A stretch of 64,000 nucleotides of DNA, from assembly GCA_026391695.1 (NCBI GenBank), contig JAPLDP010000088.1, positions 54,277-118,276 of the forward strand. The letters are read 5' to 3'. A program made the translations under genes and the position numbers. The notes under the pieces are model-generated. The model was given only the letters and a program-made list of their open reading frames with translations. It was not told the origin of the DNA and searched no databases. This DNA comes from Bacteroidota bacterium. Its GTDB lineage: Bacteria; Bacteroidota; Bacteroidia; Bacteroidales; JAGONC01. Positions 8,381-17,883 of this stretch are shown one piece after another (positions within the stretch are counted from its first letter, which is position 1; the number at the start of each line of letters is the position of its first letter).

Positions 8381-9637
8381 ATGAAAATCCACTTCCGAAT
8401 TATCGGGATTCTTTTGCTGACGATCTTCCTCGTGCTTGGCAGCTGCCGGCAACCTGTCAGAACCTCAGCACAGGTATCATCCGATGTATCTCAAAAACCC
8501 TATGTCGTCATTCTCTCCATGGATGGTTTCCGTTGGGATTATCCCGATAAGGTCATCACTCCTAATCTGAATTACATGGCCGAAAACGGTGTTAAAGCCC
8601 GCTCCCTGCAGCCCTGCTTTCCATCAAAAACCTTTCCCAATCACTATTCAATGGCAACAGGTTTATATCCTGATCATAACGGCATCGTCAATAACAGCTT
8701 CTATGATCGGGCTCTGGATGCTCATTATGCTATTGAGGATCGCGATGCTGTTGAGGATGGCAGGTTTTATGCTGGCGAGCCGCTATGGGTGACTGCGGAA
8801 AAGCAGCACATGATCACCGCATCGTATTTTTGGGTAGGTTCGGAAGCATCTATCGAAAATATCCGTCCCACTTATTGGAAAGAGTATGATAAGGATATCT
8901 CCTTTGAACGCAGAATTGATACCGTTGTTTATTGGCTTCAATTACCTACTGACAAACGGCCGCACCTGGTCATGCTATACTTTGAGGAGCCGGATGTGAC
9001 AGGCCATGACTATGGTCCTGAAAGCCAACATACCATGAGTAAAGTCGTATATATGGATAGCCTTGTCGGTGTACTGATCACAAAGCTTAAAACACTTTCC
9101 ATTTATGACCAGATCAATCTCATTGTTACTTCTGATCATGGCATGGCGCAAATTTTCAGGGATAAAACCGAATTCCTGGGAGAGAAGCTCGACAGGGCAT
9201 GGTTTGATGCCATTGAAGGCAGCAATCCAATATATAATCTCTATGTAAAGGATATTTATTTTGATACGGTTTATTCCATATTAAACCGTATCCAGCATAT
9301 CAGCACATGGAAACGCGGAGAGGTGCCGCCACGCCTGCATTATGGGAATAATCCCAGAGTTGGCGACATTATCGTCGTTGCCGACAGCTTATGGTCGGTG
9401 AGATGGAGCGACAGAGGAAACTATATGTATGGCGGAACACATGGCTACGATAACCGGAACATGGATATGCATGCCATCTTTTATGCCTTAGGACCGGCAT
9501 TTAAAAAGGGATATGTCCAGCCTACATTCGAAAATACAGATATCTACCCTCTGGTGTCGCACATCCTGGGTCTTGCATCGGCCACAACTGACGGCACCCT
9601 GGAGCATATAGCAGGCATGCTCAAAAGTCAGCCTTAA
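8381..9637 (+). CDS. Ectonucleotide pyrophosphatase/phosphodiesterase-like lipoprotein
   Basis: This protein of about 418 residues belongs to the alkaline phosphatase superfamily (NPP/ENPP branch). It is expected to cleave phosphodiester or pyrophosphate bonds of nucleotides or lipids outside the inner membrane. The start at 8381 gives a lipoprotein signal with lipobox LVLGSC. Two-metal site motifs are visible: SMDGFRWD (metal Asp), FPSKTFPNH (catalytic Thr), DVTGHDYGP, TSDHGM and GTHGYD. The longer frame beginning at GTG 8339 would run through the preceding terminator and is unlikely. The gene stands alone, convergent with the gld operon. The substrate cannot be read from sequence. Confidence 0.88.
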   Translation: MKIHFRIIGILLLTIFLVLGSCRQPVRTSAQVSSDVSQKPYVVILSMDGFRWDYPDKVITPNLNYMAENGVKARSLQPCFPSKTFPNHYSMATGLYPDHNGIVNNSFYDRALDAHYAIEDRDAVEDGRFYAGEPLWVTAEKQHMITASYFWVGSEASIENIRPTYWKEYDKDISFERRIDTVVYWLQLPTDKRPHLVMLYFEEPDVTGHDYGPESQHTMSKVVYMDSLVGVLITKLKTLSIYDQINLIVTSDHGMAQIFRDKTEFLGEKLDRAWFDAIEGSNPIYNLYVKDIYFDTVYSILNRIQHISTWKRGEVPPRLHYGNNPRVGDIIVVADSLWSVRWSDRGNYMYGGTHGYDNRNMDMHAIFYALGPAFKKGYVQPTFENTDIYPLVSHILGLASATTDGTLEHIAGMLKSQP

Positions 9638-9646
9638 GACACTGAC

Positions 9647-10618
9647 CTACTGGACGGGAAGAAAGTTTTTACTGCTGACGAATATCTTATTAAAAAGTTT
9701 ATTTTTCCCACCGCTGAAATAAGCACCGGGATTCAGACTTGATGTAATGATGAATTTATTGACAGTGTCGGCCGGTATCGCCTTCAATTCAATAGGATTC
9801 ATGTTATTGGCCTCTATCGTCACGGTATATTGAGCATAACCCGGGGTCACATTTGTTTCATCAAGAAGATCGCCACTGGACAATCGGGCGACTGTCGCCA
9901 GGTATCTGACGGTTTTAACGGAATCACATACCTGTCCGTTCACCATCCAGCTGTTACCCTGCCGCGTCAGTGTGAACGATGAATCGCCGGGATAATTGAA
10001 AGCCAACCGTATGATGTCTTCTTTCTTTGTCCTCACTAATCCTTTATCCCTGAGTGCATTGGCGTCCTTCTGAAAAGCAAACTTCAGAAATCCATCAACA
10101 GCATAAACAACTTTGTCATCTTTCAAACGTACATAAGATGTCATCTTACCCTGCTGTTTCTGATAGGGATTCTGGGAAGGCTGAGGAGTATATGAAAATT
10201 TACCGATAATCAGGCTTGCAATGACATCCTCACCTTTGAGCAGCGTGACGAGGGTGCCGCTGGTGTCATCAACCTTGAACTCTTTCCACTTGGACTCATC
10301 TGTTGCTGCCACCCTTTCAGGTTTCAGGTTAATCAGCGACGTGATTATGCCTGCAACCATCGATGAGTCGGCTCTGTATACTTTGTCACCGGAAAAGACC
10401 TTCCATTGTCCACCATCTCTGACGATTTTCACCTCATCAGGCGTTTTCGGATCCGGATTATACAGCACTGCTGTGATATCATTCATATCGACCTGGACAA
10501 GCTCCTTTTTAAATGTTCTTTCTCCTCTTCTGCTGTCAACGTATTTTGAAATCAGAACAACAGCCAGAAGAACAAGAAAAACGATGATAAGTATCCTGAA
10601 ATTCATTTTTTTAAACAT
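9647..10618 (-). CDS. DUF4340 domain membrane-anchored protein
   Basis: This 323-residue protein has one N-terminal membrane helix (LIIVFLVLLAVVLISKYV) and a periplasmic part built of repeated strand units (MNDITAVLYNP, GGQWKVFSGDKVYRADSSMV, NSWMVNGQVCDSV). This matches DUF4340, a family often encoded directly after GldG-type ABC transporter auxiliary proteins. It overlaps the end of gldG by 8 bp, which indicates translational coupling. It probably works with the GldAFG transporter at the cell envelope. The biochemical role is not known. An internal ATG at 10606 is an alternative start. Confidence 0.8.
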   Translation of the reverse strand: MFKKMNFRILIIVFLVLLAVVLISKYVDSRRGERTFKKELVQVDMNDITAVLYNPDPKTPDEVKIVRDGGQWKVFSGDKVYRADSSMVAGIITSLINLKPERVAATDESKWKEFKVDDTSGTLVTLLKGEDVIASLIIGKFSYTPQPSQNPYQKQQGKMTSYVRLKDDKVVYAVDGFLKFAFQKDANALRDKGLVRTKKEDIIRLAFNYPGDSSFTLTRQGNSWMVNGQVCDSVKTVRYLATVARLSSGDLLDETNVTPGYAQYTVTIEANNMNPIELKAIPADTVNKFIITSSLNPGAYFSGGKNKLFNKIFVSSKNFLPVQ

Positions 10619-12137
10619 AGCCTTCCTCCATTCTTTTAATTCTTAGTTTTCTGTTACGCTGCATCCTGATTCCTCCGTAACCTATTATGATAACTATCGG
10701 CAACAGGAAATTGAGATATTTCAGAAATGTCTTTTTGCCCTCGTCGATCTGATCAAGAGGGCGGGCCGTAACACCTTTTGTCCGGAGTTCTATGAGACCG
10801 GTATCATCCGACAACCAGTCGATTGAATTGACCATGAGATTCAGATTATCCTGTTGTATCTGCTGAGCCTGTTGCCCTTCACCGTTCACAGCGAAATCGC
10901 CATTGGCAATGATAACTATCCTGGAATTCACATTACCGGAGAGTTTACCACTCAGAATTCCTGCAACAGGTATTGCTGCCAACGGGAAATCACCATCGGT
11001 CCAGCGTTTCTGAATGTCAAAATAAACGGGAGCGGGCTGAGTGCCTGATTTATCGGATGTAAAGGCAATAGGAAGAAACGACACGGATGTATCTCCACTA
11101 TAAGTTATTGAGCTGGCAAATGGCAGTATCACTGCTTCAAGGCCTGCCACTGCCGGATGGTCGGCAAACTTGGTGATGACGGGCAGGTAAGGGAAACGGA
11201 TATTGGACGTATAAGTGAACATGCCTTGTGACTGCCGCATGCCAACGCTGGCACAGCTTGCATCCACGATGAAATTGGATTCCACTGTGCACCCTTTGTC
11301 AGCCAGCCACTTCTCCAGGCCGGTATTGACTGCCTGGCCTGTCAACTGGTTCAGGTTACCCTCAACGCGTTTGATGGCGATCAGCAGGTTTCCGCCTTGG
11401 GCAAGGTATTCATCCAGCTGCCTGAAATGGCTTTCAGGAATGGAATCCACAGGTGCCATTATCACAACAGTCTTGTATTTAAGGAGATTATTGACCGTAT
11501 CGGTCAAAGTAACTGGTTCAACGGAGTAAAGGACAGTTAATGATGAATATACCTGCTGGAAAGCGGACAGTCCAGGCTCACCGTGACCCTGGAGAAAGCC
11601 GATGAGAGGTTTATCTTTTACTGTCAGCTTCTTAATGCTTGATGACAGGGCATATTCCATTGCTGACCCCTGTTGCATAAAAGGTATCACGTCCTTCTGC
11701 TCACCCATCTGAATCAATGCACCCATATAGGCCTTCTGCTGTTTCACCTGGTCTTTCTCCCTGGCATTGATTAGCACAGGTTGAATACCCTGTTTCATGG
11801 CCTTCATCTCTGTCTCCTGGCTTTCATTGGGATTTATAAACTCATATACCACCTTGCCCTTAGAGATATTGTTATATTCAACAAGCAACTCTTTGAAATC
11901 ACGTTTGGTCTTTATAAACTGTGGTGGCAGGTCTTCTGTAAAATAAGCTGTCACGGTGACAGGCTCATCGAGGTCTCTGATGATATTTTTTGTTGCCTTG
12001 CTTAAGGTGTACCGGTGATCACCGGTAAGATCGAAACGGACAAAAAACTTATCAGCAAGAATGTTGACCAACACGATAACTGCCAGTATCAACAGGATTT
12101 GATATATTATCGACTTTTTCTTTTTCATGGTTGTCAT
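10611..12137 (-). CDS. gldG: Gliding motility ABC transporter auxiliary protein GldG
   Basis: This 508-residue protein has an N-terminal membrane helix (IIYQILLILAVIVLVNILADKF) and a large periplasmic ABC-type_uncharacterised/GldG domain: R-FDLTGDHRYTLSKATKNI is the hallmark opening, and EVTAYFTEDLP-like strands and a KPLIGFLQGHGEPGL segment follow. A second membrane helix (LNFLLPIVIIIGYGGIRM) lies near the C-terminus. GldG works with GldF (permease) and GldA (ATPase). The ABC complex is needed for gliding in Flavobacterium, yet it is also found in non-gliding relatives. It is third in the operon gldA-gldF-gldG-DUF4340. ATG 12128 is an alternative start. Confidence 0.88.
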   Translation of the reverse strand: MTTMKKKKSIIYQILLILAVIVLVNILADKFFVRFDLTGDHRYTLSKATKNIIRDLDEPVTVTAYFTEDLPPQFIKTKRDFKELLVEYNNISKGKVVYEFINPNESQETEMKAMKQGIQPVLINAREKDQVKQQKAYMGALIQMGEQKDVIPFMQQGSAMEYALSSSIKKLTVKDKPLIGFLQGHGEPGLSAFQQVYSSLTVLYSVEPVTLTDTVNNLLKYKTVVIMAPVDSIPESHFRQLDEYLAQGGNLLIAIKRVEGNLNQLTGQAVNTGLEKWLADKGCTVESNFIVDASCASVGMRQSQGMFTYTSNIRFPYLPVITKFADHPAVAGLEAVILPFASSITYSGDTSVSFLPIAFTSDKSGTQPAPVYFDIQKRWTDGDFPLAAIPVAGILSGKLSGNVNSRIVIIANGDFAVNGEGQQAQQIQQDNLNLMVNSIDWLSDDTGLIELRTKGVTARPLDQIDEGKKTFLKYLNFLLPIVIIIGYGGIRMQRNRKLRIKRMEEGYV

Positions 12138-12162
12138 ATCTTTTTGATGAAAAACAATCGTA

Positions 12163-12888
12163 TTAATCTGTCAGGTTTCTTTTTGAAAGTATTGCCTCGC
12201 ACGATACCAGCCCAAGGAAAATGACAGACAGGAAATAGAGGAGGTCTTTTGTATCTATGACGCCTCGTGAGATGGAGTCAAAATGAGTGGAGAGGCTCAG
12301 ATAGCTGAATATCTGCCCCAAGACACCGGATATGTTGGATGCCAGAACATCGAATATGATATGAAAGAATATGCCGATGAACAGTGCTAAAAGGAATCCT
12401 ACAATCTGATTTGTTGATATGCTGCTGGTAAACATGCCTATGCTGATATACATGGCGCTCATCAGGATAAGTCCCAGATAACCTGACCAGACGGCTCCGT
12501 GATCAACATTTCCAAGCTGTGCTACCGTGATATAATAAGGAATGGTAAGCAGCAGGGCGATGATGATCAGGATAAATGTCGACAGGAATTTGCCTATGAC
12601 CACCTGCCAGTCAGTCACAGGCCTGGTCAGCAGCAGCTCGATGGTACCTGACCTGTTTTCCTCTGCCAGCAGCCGCATAGTCAGGGCCGGAATGAAAAAA
12701 AACAATGTCCAGTATGCAATACTGAAGAATGACTGCAGGCTGGCCTGGTTTGAGAAAAAGATGTCACTGCCATAAATCCATGTAAAAAAACCGCTGAATC
12801 CCAGGAAAAGAACCAGCATGATATAAGCCATCAGCGAATCAAAGAATGCTCTCAATTCACGGCGTGTTATTACCCATATCTTTTTCAT
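12163..12888 (-). CDS. gldF: Gliding motility ABC transporter permease GldF
   Basis: This is an integral membrane protein of about 241 residues with six predicted helices, such as LMAYIMLVLFLGFSGFFTWI and FILIIIALLLTIPYYITV. It begins with MKKIWVITRRELRAFFDS, the usual N-terminus of ABC-2 permeases, and has the ENRSGTIELLLTRPVTDWQ loop that is typical of the family. The open frame extends upstream into gldA, but the start at 12888 fits the family and leaves a 26-bp gap after gldA. It forms the channel of the GldAFG complex. Confidence 0.9.
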   Translation of the reverse strand: MKKIWVITRRELRAFFDSLMAYIMLVLFLGFSGFFTWIYGSDIFFSNQASLQSFFSIAYWTLFFFIPALTMRLLAEENRSGTIELLLTRPVTDWQVVIGKFLSTFILIIIALLLTIPYYITVAQLGNVDHGAVWSGYLGLILMSAMYISIGMFTSSISTNQIVGFLLALFIGIFFHIIFDVLASNISGVLGQIFSYLSLSTHFDSISRGVIDTKDLLYFLSVIFLGLVSCEAILSKRNLTD

Positions 12889-12914
12889 ATCATTGAATAT
12901 TTTATTTATAACAA

Positions 12915-13844
12915 TTAACTCATTGTCAATTCCCTGAACACATCTTCCAGTTTCGTCTCGATGAAGGTCAGCTCTGTCAGTGCCCATCCTTTCTCCACGC
13001 AGAGCTTAAAAATGGCTCTACGCGAAGATTTATTTGCTTTGCTTTGGATTTCAAAGGCGTTCTCTTTATTGAGTATAAAATCGACCAACTCGACTGAATC
13101 CAGGTTCTGAAGTGCTTTGAAAATAGTATTTTTTTCACCATCCTCAACAGTGATGCGCAATACTTCCTTACCCTGGATATGTTTACGCAATTCACCCGGG
13201 GTGCCGTCGGCCACGATCCTGCCCTTGTTGATGATAAGAATCCTGTCGCATGTGGCTTCCACTTCGGCCAAGATATGTGAGCTGAGTATGACGGTTTTCT
13301 CACGGCCTATCTTCCTGATAAGAGTGCGTATTTCTGCTATCTGGTTTGGGTCAAGGCCGGCTGTAGGCTCGTCAAAAATGAGCACTTCAGGTTCATGAAT
13401 GAGCGCCTGGGCCAGACCAACACGTTGTTTGAAGCCTTTGGAAAGTTCTCCGATTTTCTTATGCTTTTCGCCCTCCAGCCCGCAAACTCTGACCATCTCA
13501 AGAATGCGCCCCCTGACCTGTTTCTCAGGGATGTCATAAAGACCTGCGACAAACTTCAGGTAATCAATGACAGTCATATCCGGGTAAAGGGGATTGTTTT
13601 CAGGCAAATAGCCTATATGTTTTTTAATCTCTACGGGATTGACCAGCACCGAGATATTACCCACTTTTATATCCCCTTCATTGGGTGCAAAAAAAGTGGT
13701 GATAGCTTTCATTGTGGTTGTCTTTCCCGCCCCGTTAGGGCCAAGAAATCCAAGCACCTCACCGGCTTTAACCCTGAAAGAGATATTATCGACAGCTTTC
13801 TGGGTGCCATATTTTTTAGTGAAATTCTCAACAAGGATATCCAT
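12915..13844 (-). CDS. gldA: Gliding motility ABC transporter ATP-binding protein GldA
   Basis: This 309-residue cytoplasmic ATPase has a Walker A (GPNGAGKTT), the ABC signature (ELSKGFKQR), a Walker B (VLIFDEPTAGLDP) and the H-loop (ILSSHILAEVE). A C-terminal regulatory region of about 80 residues follows. It is the first gene of the leftward gldA-gldF-gldG-DUF4340 operon and energises the GldF permease. The sequence GCAAATTAAATA upstream (near 13868) is close to a minus-strand Bacteroidota -7 box but is not a perfect match. Confidence 0.92.
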   Translation of the reverse strand: MDILVENFTKKYGTQKAVDNISFRVKAGEVLGFLGPNGAGKTTTMKAITTFFAPNEGDIKVGNISVLVNPVEIKKHIGYLPENNPLYPDMTVIDYLKFVAGLYDIPEKQVRGRILEMVRVCGLEGEKHKKIGELSKGFKQRVGLAQALIHEPEVLIFDEPTAGLDPNQIAEIRTLIRKIGREKTVILSSHILAEVEATCDRILIINKGRIVADGTPGELRKHIQGKEVLRITVEDGEKNTIFKALQNLDSVELVDFILNKENAFEIQSKANKSSRRAIFKLCVEKGWALTELTFIETKLEDVFRELTMS

Positions 13845-13934
13845 GGTAGTTAACTTTAAATGTGGTGCAAATTAAATACATTTTGGAAAGATGTTAAACA
13901 CTGCCATGCAGACATTTAACAAATTTTAACATGT

Positions 13935-16787
13935 TTATTTCGTCTTATTTCTGGCATCCTGTAGTATCCTGTCGGCATTTTTTTGTGCCTCTGCCATTAT
14001 GCCTGATGCCTGTTTTTTGGCTTCCTCAACCAACCGGTCAGCTTTTCTGGCTGTTTCTTTTTTCATCTCATCAGCCGCCTTGCGTGCTGCTATTTCTCCT
14101 AGAGGACCCTTTTTCTTACCTTCCTCAATCAGATTTGCAGCATTGACTTCACTGTCTTTTTTCATTTTATCGGCAGTTTGCTGAGCTGCGCTCACAATGC
14201 CATCGGCTTTTTTCTGCGCTTCCTGCATGATCTTATCAGCCTCTGCCTGCGCCTGTACCATATATTTTGCAGCTTCCTCCCTGGCCTGATTTTCAAGCTC
14301 CTCCTTCTTCTTTAATAATTCCTCTTCAGCCTGTTTTTTAAGATCATCCACCAGTGTGCCAATAGTTTCCTTCAGGCCAGCCTTAACAGTTGGCTGTGTC
14401 ACTGTCCCTCCAATCAGCACATCTACATTAACAATATCCCCCAATGTAATATCTGTGCCGAGCTTATTGACATTACTCAGCAGATTCCCCATGACAGCAT
14501 TCAATGAATTACCAAATTCACTTTTCGGGATTTGAAGATGCAATATATAATCGATAGCTCCCTGGTAGGATGTATAACCTCCGATCTGAGCCCCGATATT
14601 TCCCAGCTTAAATGTAAATGGTTTGACAACCACTTTACCATCAATAAATTCATAACTTAGGTTGATCTTGTCGAGGGTCATATTTCTGAATTTATCAATT
14701 TTCAAAATGTTGGCAATCTGATTCATTGCCTGGATATCCTCAATAACGATATTGGAAGTCAACAGATTTCCACCACCGGTCAGTGATTTATATACCGGCA
14801 TCATTGCCGAATCCAGTTCAGTTTTCATTTTCAGGCTGGTGGAAAATAAACCCTTTGTCTTTTGCGCCAGAGGAGCAAAGGTTTCCACCGCCGCAAATGT
14901 GTTATAAGCCTGCTGAATATCTAAGGTCTTAATATTTAGTGTTAAGTCTACTTCAGGGTGGTGTGGAAGATGGGTATCATAACTGCCATTAATGATCATT
15001 TCTCCGCCCAATGCATTCATTTTCAACTCCTGCAGCGTGACTTTGCTGTCCAGGATTTTTATTATACCCCTCACATTCGACATGTCGATCTTGTCATAAA
15101 TAAGCCTGTCAAAACCGGAGGTCAATATGAAGTCAATATCCGATGGTATCTCAATCACAGCAAGTGATGACGTTGTATCGGCAGAACCAGCCTGCACAGA
15201 TCCCTGGTCATATCCGAATAAAAGATCGTCCAGATTGATGTATTGTGATTTGGTGACCAGCTGACCACTTATCGTTCCATCCTTAAGAAAATAGGGCAGA
15301 TAATTGGTCAGCTTACCTGTTGCGCTGAAATCATTTTTCCCAAACTTTGAATCGAATGCAGAGAGTTGGATAAATTCAGGAGAAATATCTATCCTTGCTT
15401 TAGAGATTTGAATGCCCTCTGGAAAAGCAGGGTCGCTGAAATTCAAATTATCAACGATGATAAATCCCAGTGCGGTGAACTGATCATAAGCGCCACTTTC
15501 AAGGGATGACATAGAACCTTTCAGAGAGAAATCGGCTGTAATAAGCCCGTCAAGTTTCTGTTCGGCCGGAAGCGGATAAAAATCCTTGATCTGGCCAAGA
15601 TTCACTGTGCCTTTCATACTTGCGTCAATCCAGGGATCGGACATAAGATTTTTTAACATTAACCTTATATCGACAGGATTTTGAGCCACCTCAGCGTGCA
15701 TCTGGGGAATTTCAACGATCATGCTGTCAAGTGTGCTGCCGGGGCTGGTTATTTTTGAAAGTAAACGGATATTAGTCACCGCTACCGGAAGATCAGGGTA
15801 CTTGAACATTCCATTTTCGACACTAATCATTAAATGGAATGACGGGAATAGTGTTTCATTATATATACCTTTAACATCACCATTTAAAGTCAGAAGGCCT
15901 GATGTCTGAACGTCCTGAAAATCTTTGGCATATATCGCCGGCACCAGCGACAGTAAGCTCCTGAAATCAGTTTTTCTGGAATTAAATGTCAAATCCATCG
16001 CAATATTGTCCCCCGGCATGGCAACATATCCTTCTATACCAAGGATTACATCATTGATGGTGACCTCAGTTAAAGTGAAGGTATATTTATAATTTACCAG
16101 GTCGGCATCAATAACCGTTTTAAAATCAGCCTTTGCATGGTGCAGGTAAGTTATTCCGTCATAACCGACAGTCAAATCCCCAATGTTTACATTTGCATCA
16201 AGTTTTGTGACATCAGCTGTCAGATCGCCTGATAACAGGATATCCAAGCCGGTGATTTCAGCCAGAGTTCTGGTTTCTTCGTCGTTGTAAATAATTTTCC
16301 CTTTTGTGACTGCGAACTTCCTTAAAGCGATCCTGAATGACGATGGCGCCTCTGTAACCTCAGCGGTGGGAGTCGGTGAAGATTCCGAAGGCTTGACGAT
16401 ATCCCAGTTGGCTTTCCCGTTTTTAAGAACCTTAAGCAGAAGATCGGGCTGCTCTGCACTGACCTTTTTTACTTCATAGGTGTCACCCTTAAGTACACTC
16501 TTCAGATTTATTGTAATGGACAGTGAGGGAATAACAGCGAGAGTGTCATCCTTAAATTCATCGATGCCGACAATTGTAAAGTTCCTGATCCCGATACTCA
16601 GATCAGGAAAATTCCTGAAAAGCGATACTTTGAATCCTTCAAAACCGATTTTCGCGTTGAGACTTTTATTGGCTTCCTGTTTGACTTTCTCGATGATCTT
16701 GCCTTTAAATAACAAAGGAGTCAGGACTGCAATGAGTAAAAGAATTATAATTACAATTCCGAAGATCTTTAATATTTTTTTCATCAT
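13935..16787 (-). CDS. AsmA-family protein with coiled-coil C-terminal tail
   Basis: This protein of about 950 residues has an N-terminal membrane anchor (IFGIVIIILLLIAVLTPLLF) followed by a very long beta-rich periplasmic region of AsmA type (N-terminal AsmA signature VKQEANKSLNAKIGFEGFKV; C-terminal AsmA_2-like part DKFRNMTLDKINLSYEFIDG). AsmA-like proteins are thought to carry phospholipids between the membranes. The last 140 or so residues are very different: an Ala/Lys/Glu-rich heptad-like stretch (EEELLKKKEELENQAREEAA, then repeated A-(E/D)-K-I-(M/L)-x-x-A) predicted to be a coiled coil. The start at 16787 lies 4 bp after the aroC stop. The frame is open further upstream but only through aroC. 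Confidence 0.85.
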   Translation of the reverse strand: MMKKILKIFGIVIIILLLIAVLTPLLFKGKIIEKVKQEANKSLNAKIGFEGFKVSLFRNFPDLSIGIRNFTIVGIDEFKDDTLAVIPSLSITINLKSVLKGDTYEVKKVSAEQPDLLLKVLKNGKANWDIVKPSESSPTPTAEVTEAPSSFRIALRKFAVTKGKIIYNDEETRTLAEITGLDILLSGDLTADVTKLDANVNIGDLTVGYDGITYLHHAKADFKTVIDADLVNYKYTFTLTEVTINDVILGIEGYVAMPGDNIAMDLTFNSRKTDFRSLLSLVPAIYAKDFQDVQTSGLLTLNGDVKGIYNETLFPSFHLMISVENGMFKYPDLPVAVTNIRLLSKITSPGSTLDSMIVEIPQMHAEVAQNPVDIRLMLKNLMSDPWIDASMKGTVNLGQIKDFYPLPAEQKLDGLITADFSLKGSMSSLESGAYDQFTALGFIIVDNLNFSDPAFPEGIQISKARIDISPEFIQLSAFDSKFGKNDFSATGKLTNYLPYFLKDGTISGQLVTKSQYINLDDLLFGYDQGSVQAGSADTTSSLAVIEIPSDIDFILTSGFDRLIYDKIDMSNVRGIIKILDSKVTLQELKMNALGGEMIINGSYDTHLPHHPEVDLTLNIKTLDIQQAYNTFAAVETFAPLAQKTKGLFSTSLKMKTELDSAMMPVYKSLTGGGNLLTSNIVIEDIQAMNQIANILKIDKFRNMTLDKINLSYEFIDGKVVVKPFTFKLGNIGAQIGGYTSYQGAIDYILHLQIPKSEFGNSLNAVMGNLLSNVNKLGTDITLGDIVNVDVLIGGTVTQPTVKAGLKETIGTLVDDLKKQAEEELLKKKEELENQAREEAAKYMVQAQAEADKIMQEAQKKADGIVSAAQQTADKMKKDSEVNAANLIEEGKKKGPLGEIAARKAADEMKKETARKADRLVEEAKKQASGIMAEAQKNADRILQDARNKTK

Positions 16788-16791
16788 ATTG

Positions 16792-17883
16792 TCATTTAGA
16801 ATAAGCCTTTTGCCGCAGGAGGTGGTCGGTGATAACAATGGCAGCCATAGCCTCGACAATGGGGACAGCACGTATAGCCACGCAGGCATCATACCTCTTG
16901 CCGGGGATGATACTGGCCACATTCCCATGTATATCAGCAGTACGTTGCTCCCTTCTGATACCGGCAGCAGGTTTAAAAGCCACCTTGAAATAAATATCCT
17001 CACCGTTGGATATGCCACCCTGAATGCCTCCGGAGTAGTTTGTCAGCGTATGAAAAACCGGATCATGTTCAGTAGGTGTAGCTATAATTTGATCATTATG
17101 TTCAGAGCCCTTCATTGAGGATCCTTTAAAACCGGAACCGTATTCAAATCCTTTCACTGCATTAATACTCAGCATAGCTTTAGCCAGGTCCGCCTGGAGC
17201 TTGTCAAACACCGGCTCACCCAGTCCTGCCGGAACCTGTTTGATAACACATGTCACTGAACCACCGATGCTGTCGCCTTCAGCAATGATGGTTTCGAGCA
17301 ATCTGGTCATCTCTTCAGAACATCTGGAATCAGGGCAACGCACAGGGCTGCTTTCGGCAGATGTCAGGTCAAGTTCATCGTATGGCGTGGCGAGCGCAAT
17401 TTGCCCGATGCTGCTGACATAAGCCCGAATGGTAATGCCATAATCTTTTAGGATCATCTTGGCTATGGCGCCACCAACCACCCTGGCAATGGTCTCCCTT
17501 GCCGAAGCACGTCCCCCGCCCCTGTGATCGTAGATGCCATATTTTTTATAATAAGCATAGTCAGCGTGCGATGGCCTGAAAACACCATTTAAATCTGTAT
17601 AATCCTCAGGATGGGCATCCTTATTAGGGACAATAAATGCTATGGGAGCGCCGGTAGTCATTCCATTAAAGACCCCGGAAAGGATTTCAACAGGATCTTT
17701 TTCATCCCTTGGGGATGTCAGGTGGGTTTGACCCGGACGCCGTCTGTTCAGTTCACTCTGAATGAAATCTGAATCCATCATGATGCCGGAGGGACAACCA
17801 TCGACCACGCCGCCGATGGCAGCACCATGTGATTCACCATAGGTGATAAGCCGGAAGACTATTCCAAATATATTACCAGCCAT
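16792..17883 (-). CDS. aroC: Chorismate synthase
   Basis: This 363-residue enzyme converts 5-enolpyruvylshikimate-3-phosphate to chorismate, the last shared step of aromatic amino acid synthesis, and uses reduced FMN. The family motifs are clear: TYGESHG near the N-terminus, RRRPGQTHLTSPRDEKDPVE, YDHRGGGRASARETIARVVG and the SGGIQGGISNGEDI loop. The length is normal. The start codon shares one base with the upstream DUF349 gene's stop (TAATG), and the AsmA gene starts 4 bp after its end, so all three are probably translated from one mRNA. Confidence 0.97.
   Translation of the reverse strand: MAGNIFGIVFRLITYGESHGAAIGGVVDGCPSGIMMDSDFIQSELNRRRPGQTHLTSPRDEKDPVEILSGVFNGMTTGAPIAFIVPNKDAHPEDYTDLNGVFRPSHADYAYYKKYGIYDHRGGGRASARETIARVVGGAIAKMILKDYGITIRAYVSSIGQIALATPYDELDLTSAESSPVRCPDSRCSEEMTRLLETIIAEGDSIGGSVTCVIKQVPAGLGEPVFDKLQADLAKAMLSINAVKGFEYGSGFKGSSMKGSEHNDQIIATPTEHDPVFHTLTNYSGGIQGGISNGEDIYFKVAFKPAAGIRREQRTADIHGNVASIIPGKRYDACVAIRAVPIVEAMAAIVITDHLLRQKAYSK

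Noticed and set aside
13935..17018. Longer version of the AsmA protein starting inside aroC
   Set aside because: The extra 77 residues are encoded within aroC and carry no signal; the start at 16787 fits a membrane-anchored AsmA.
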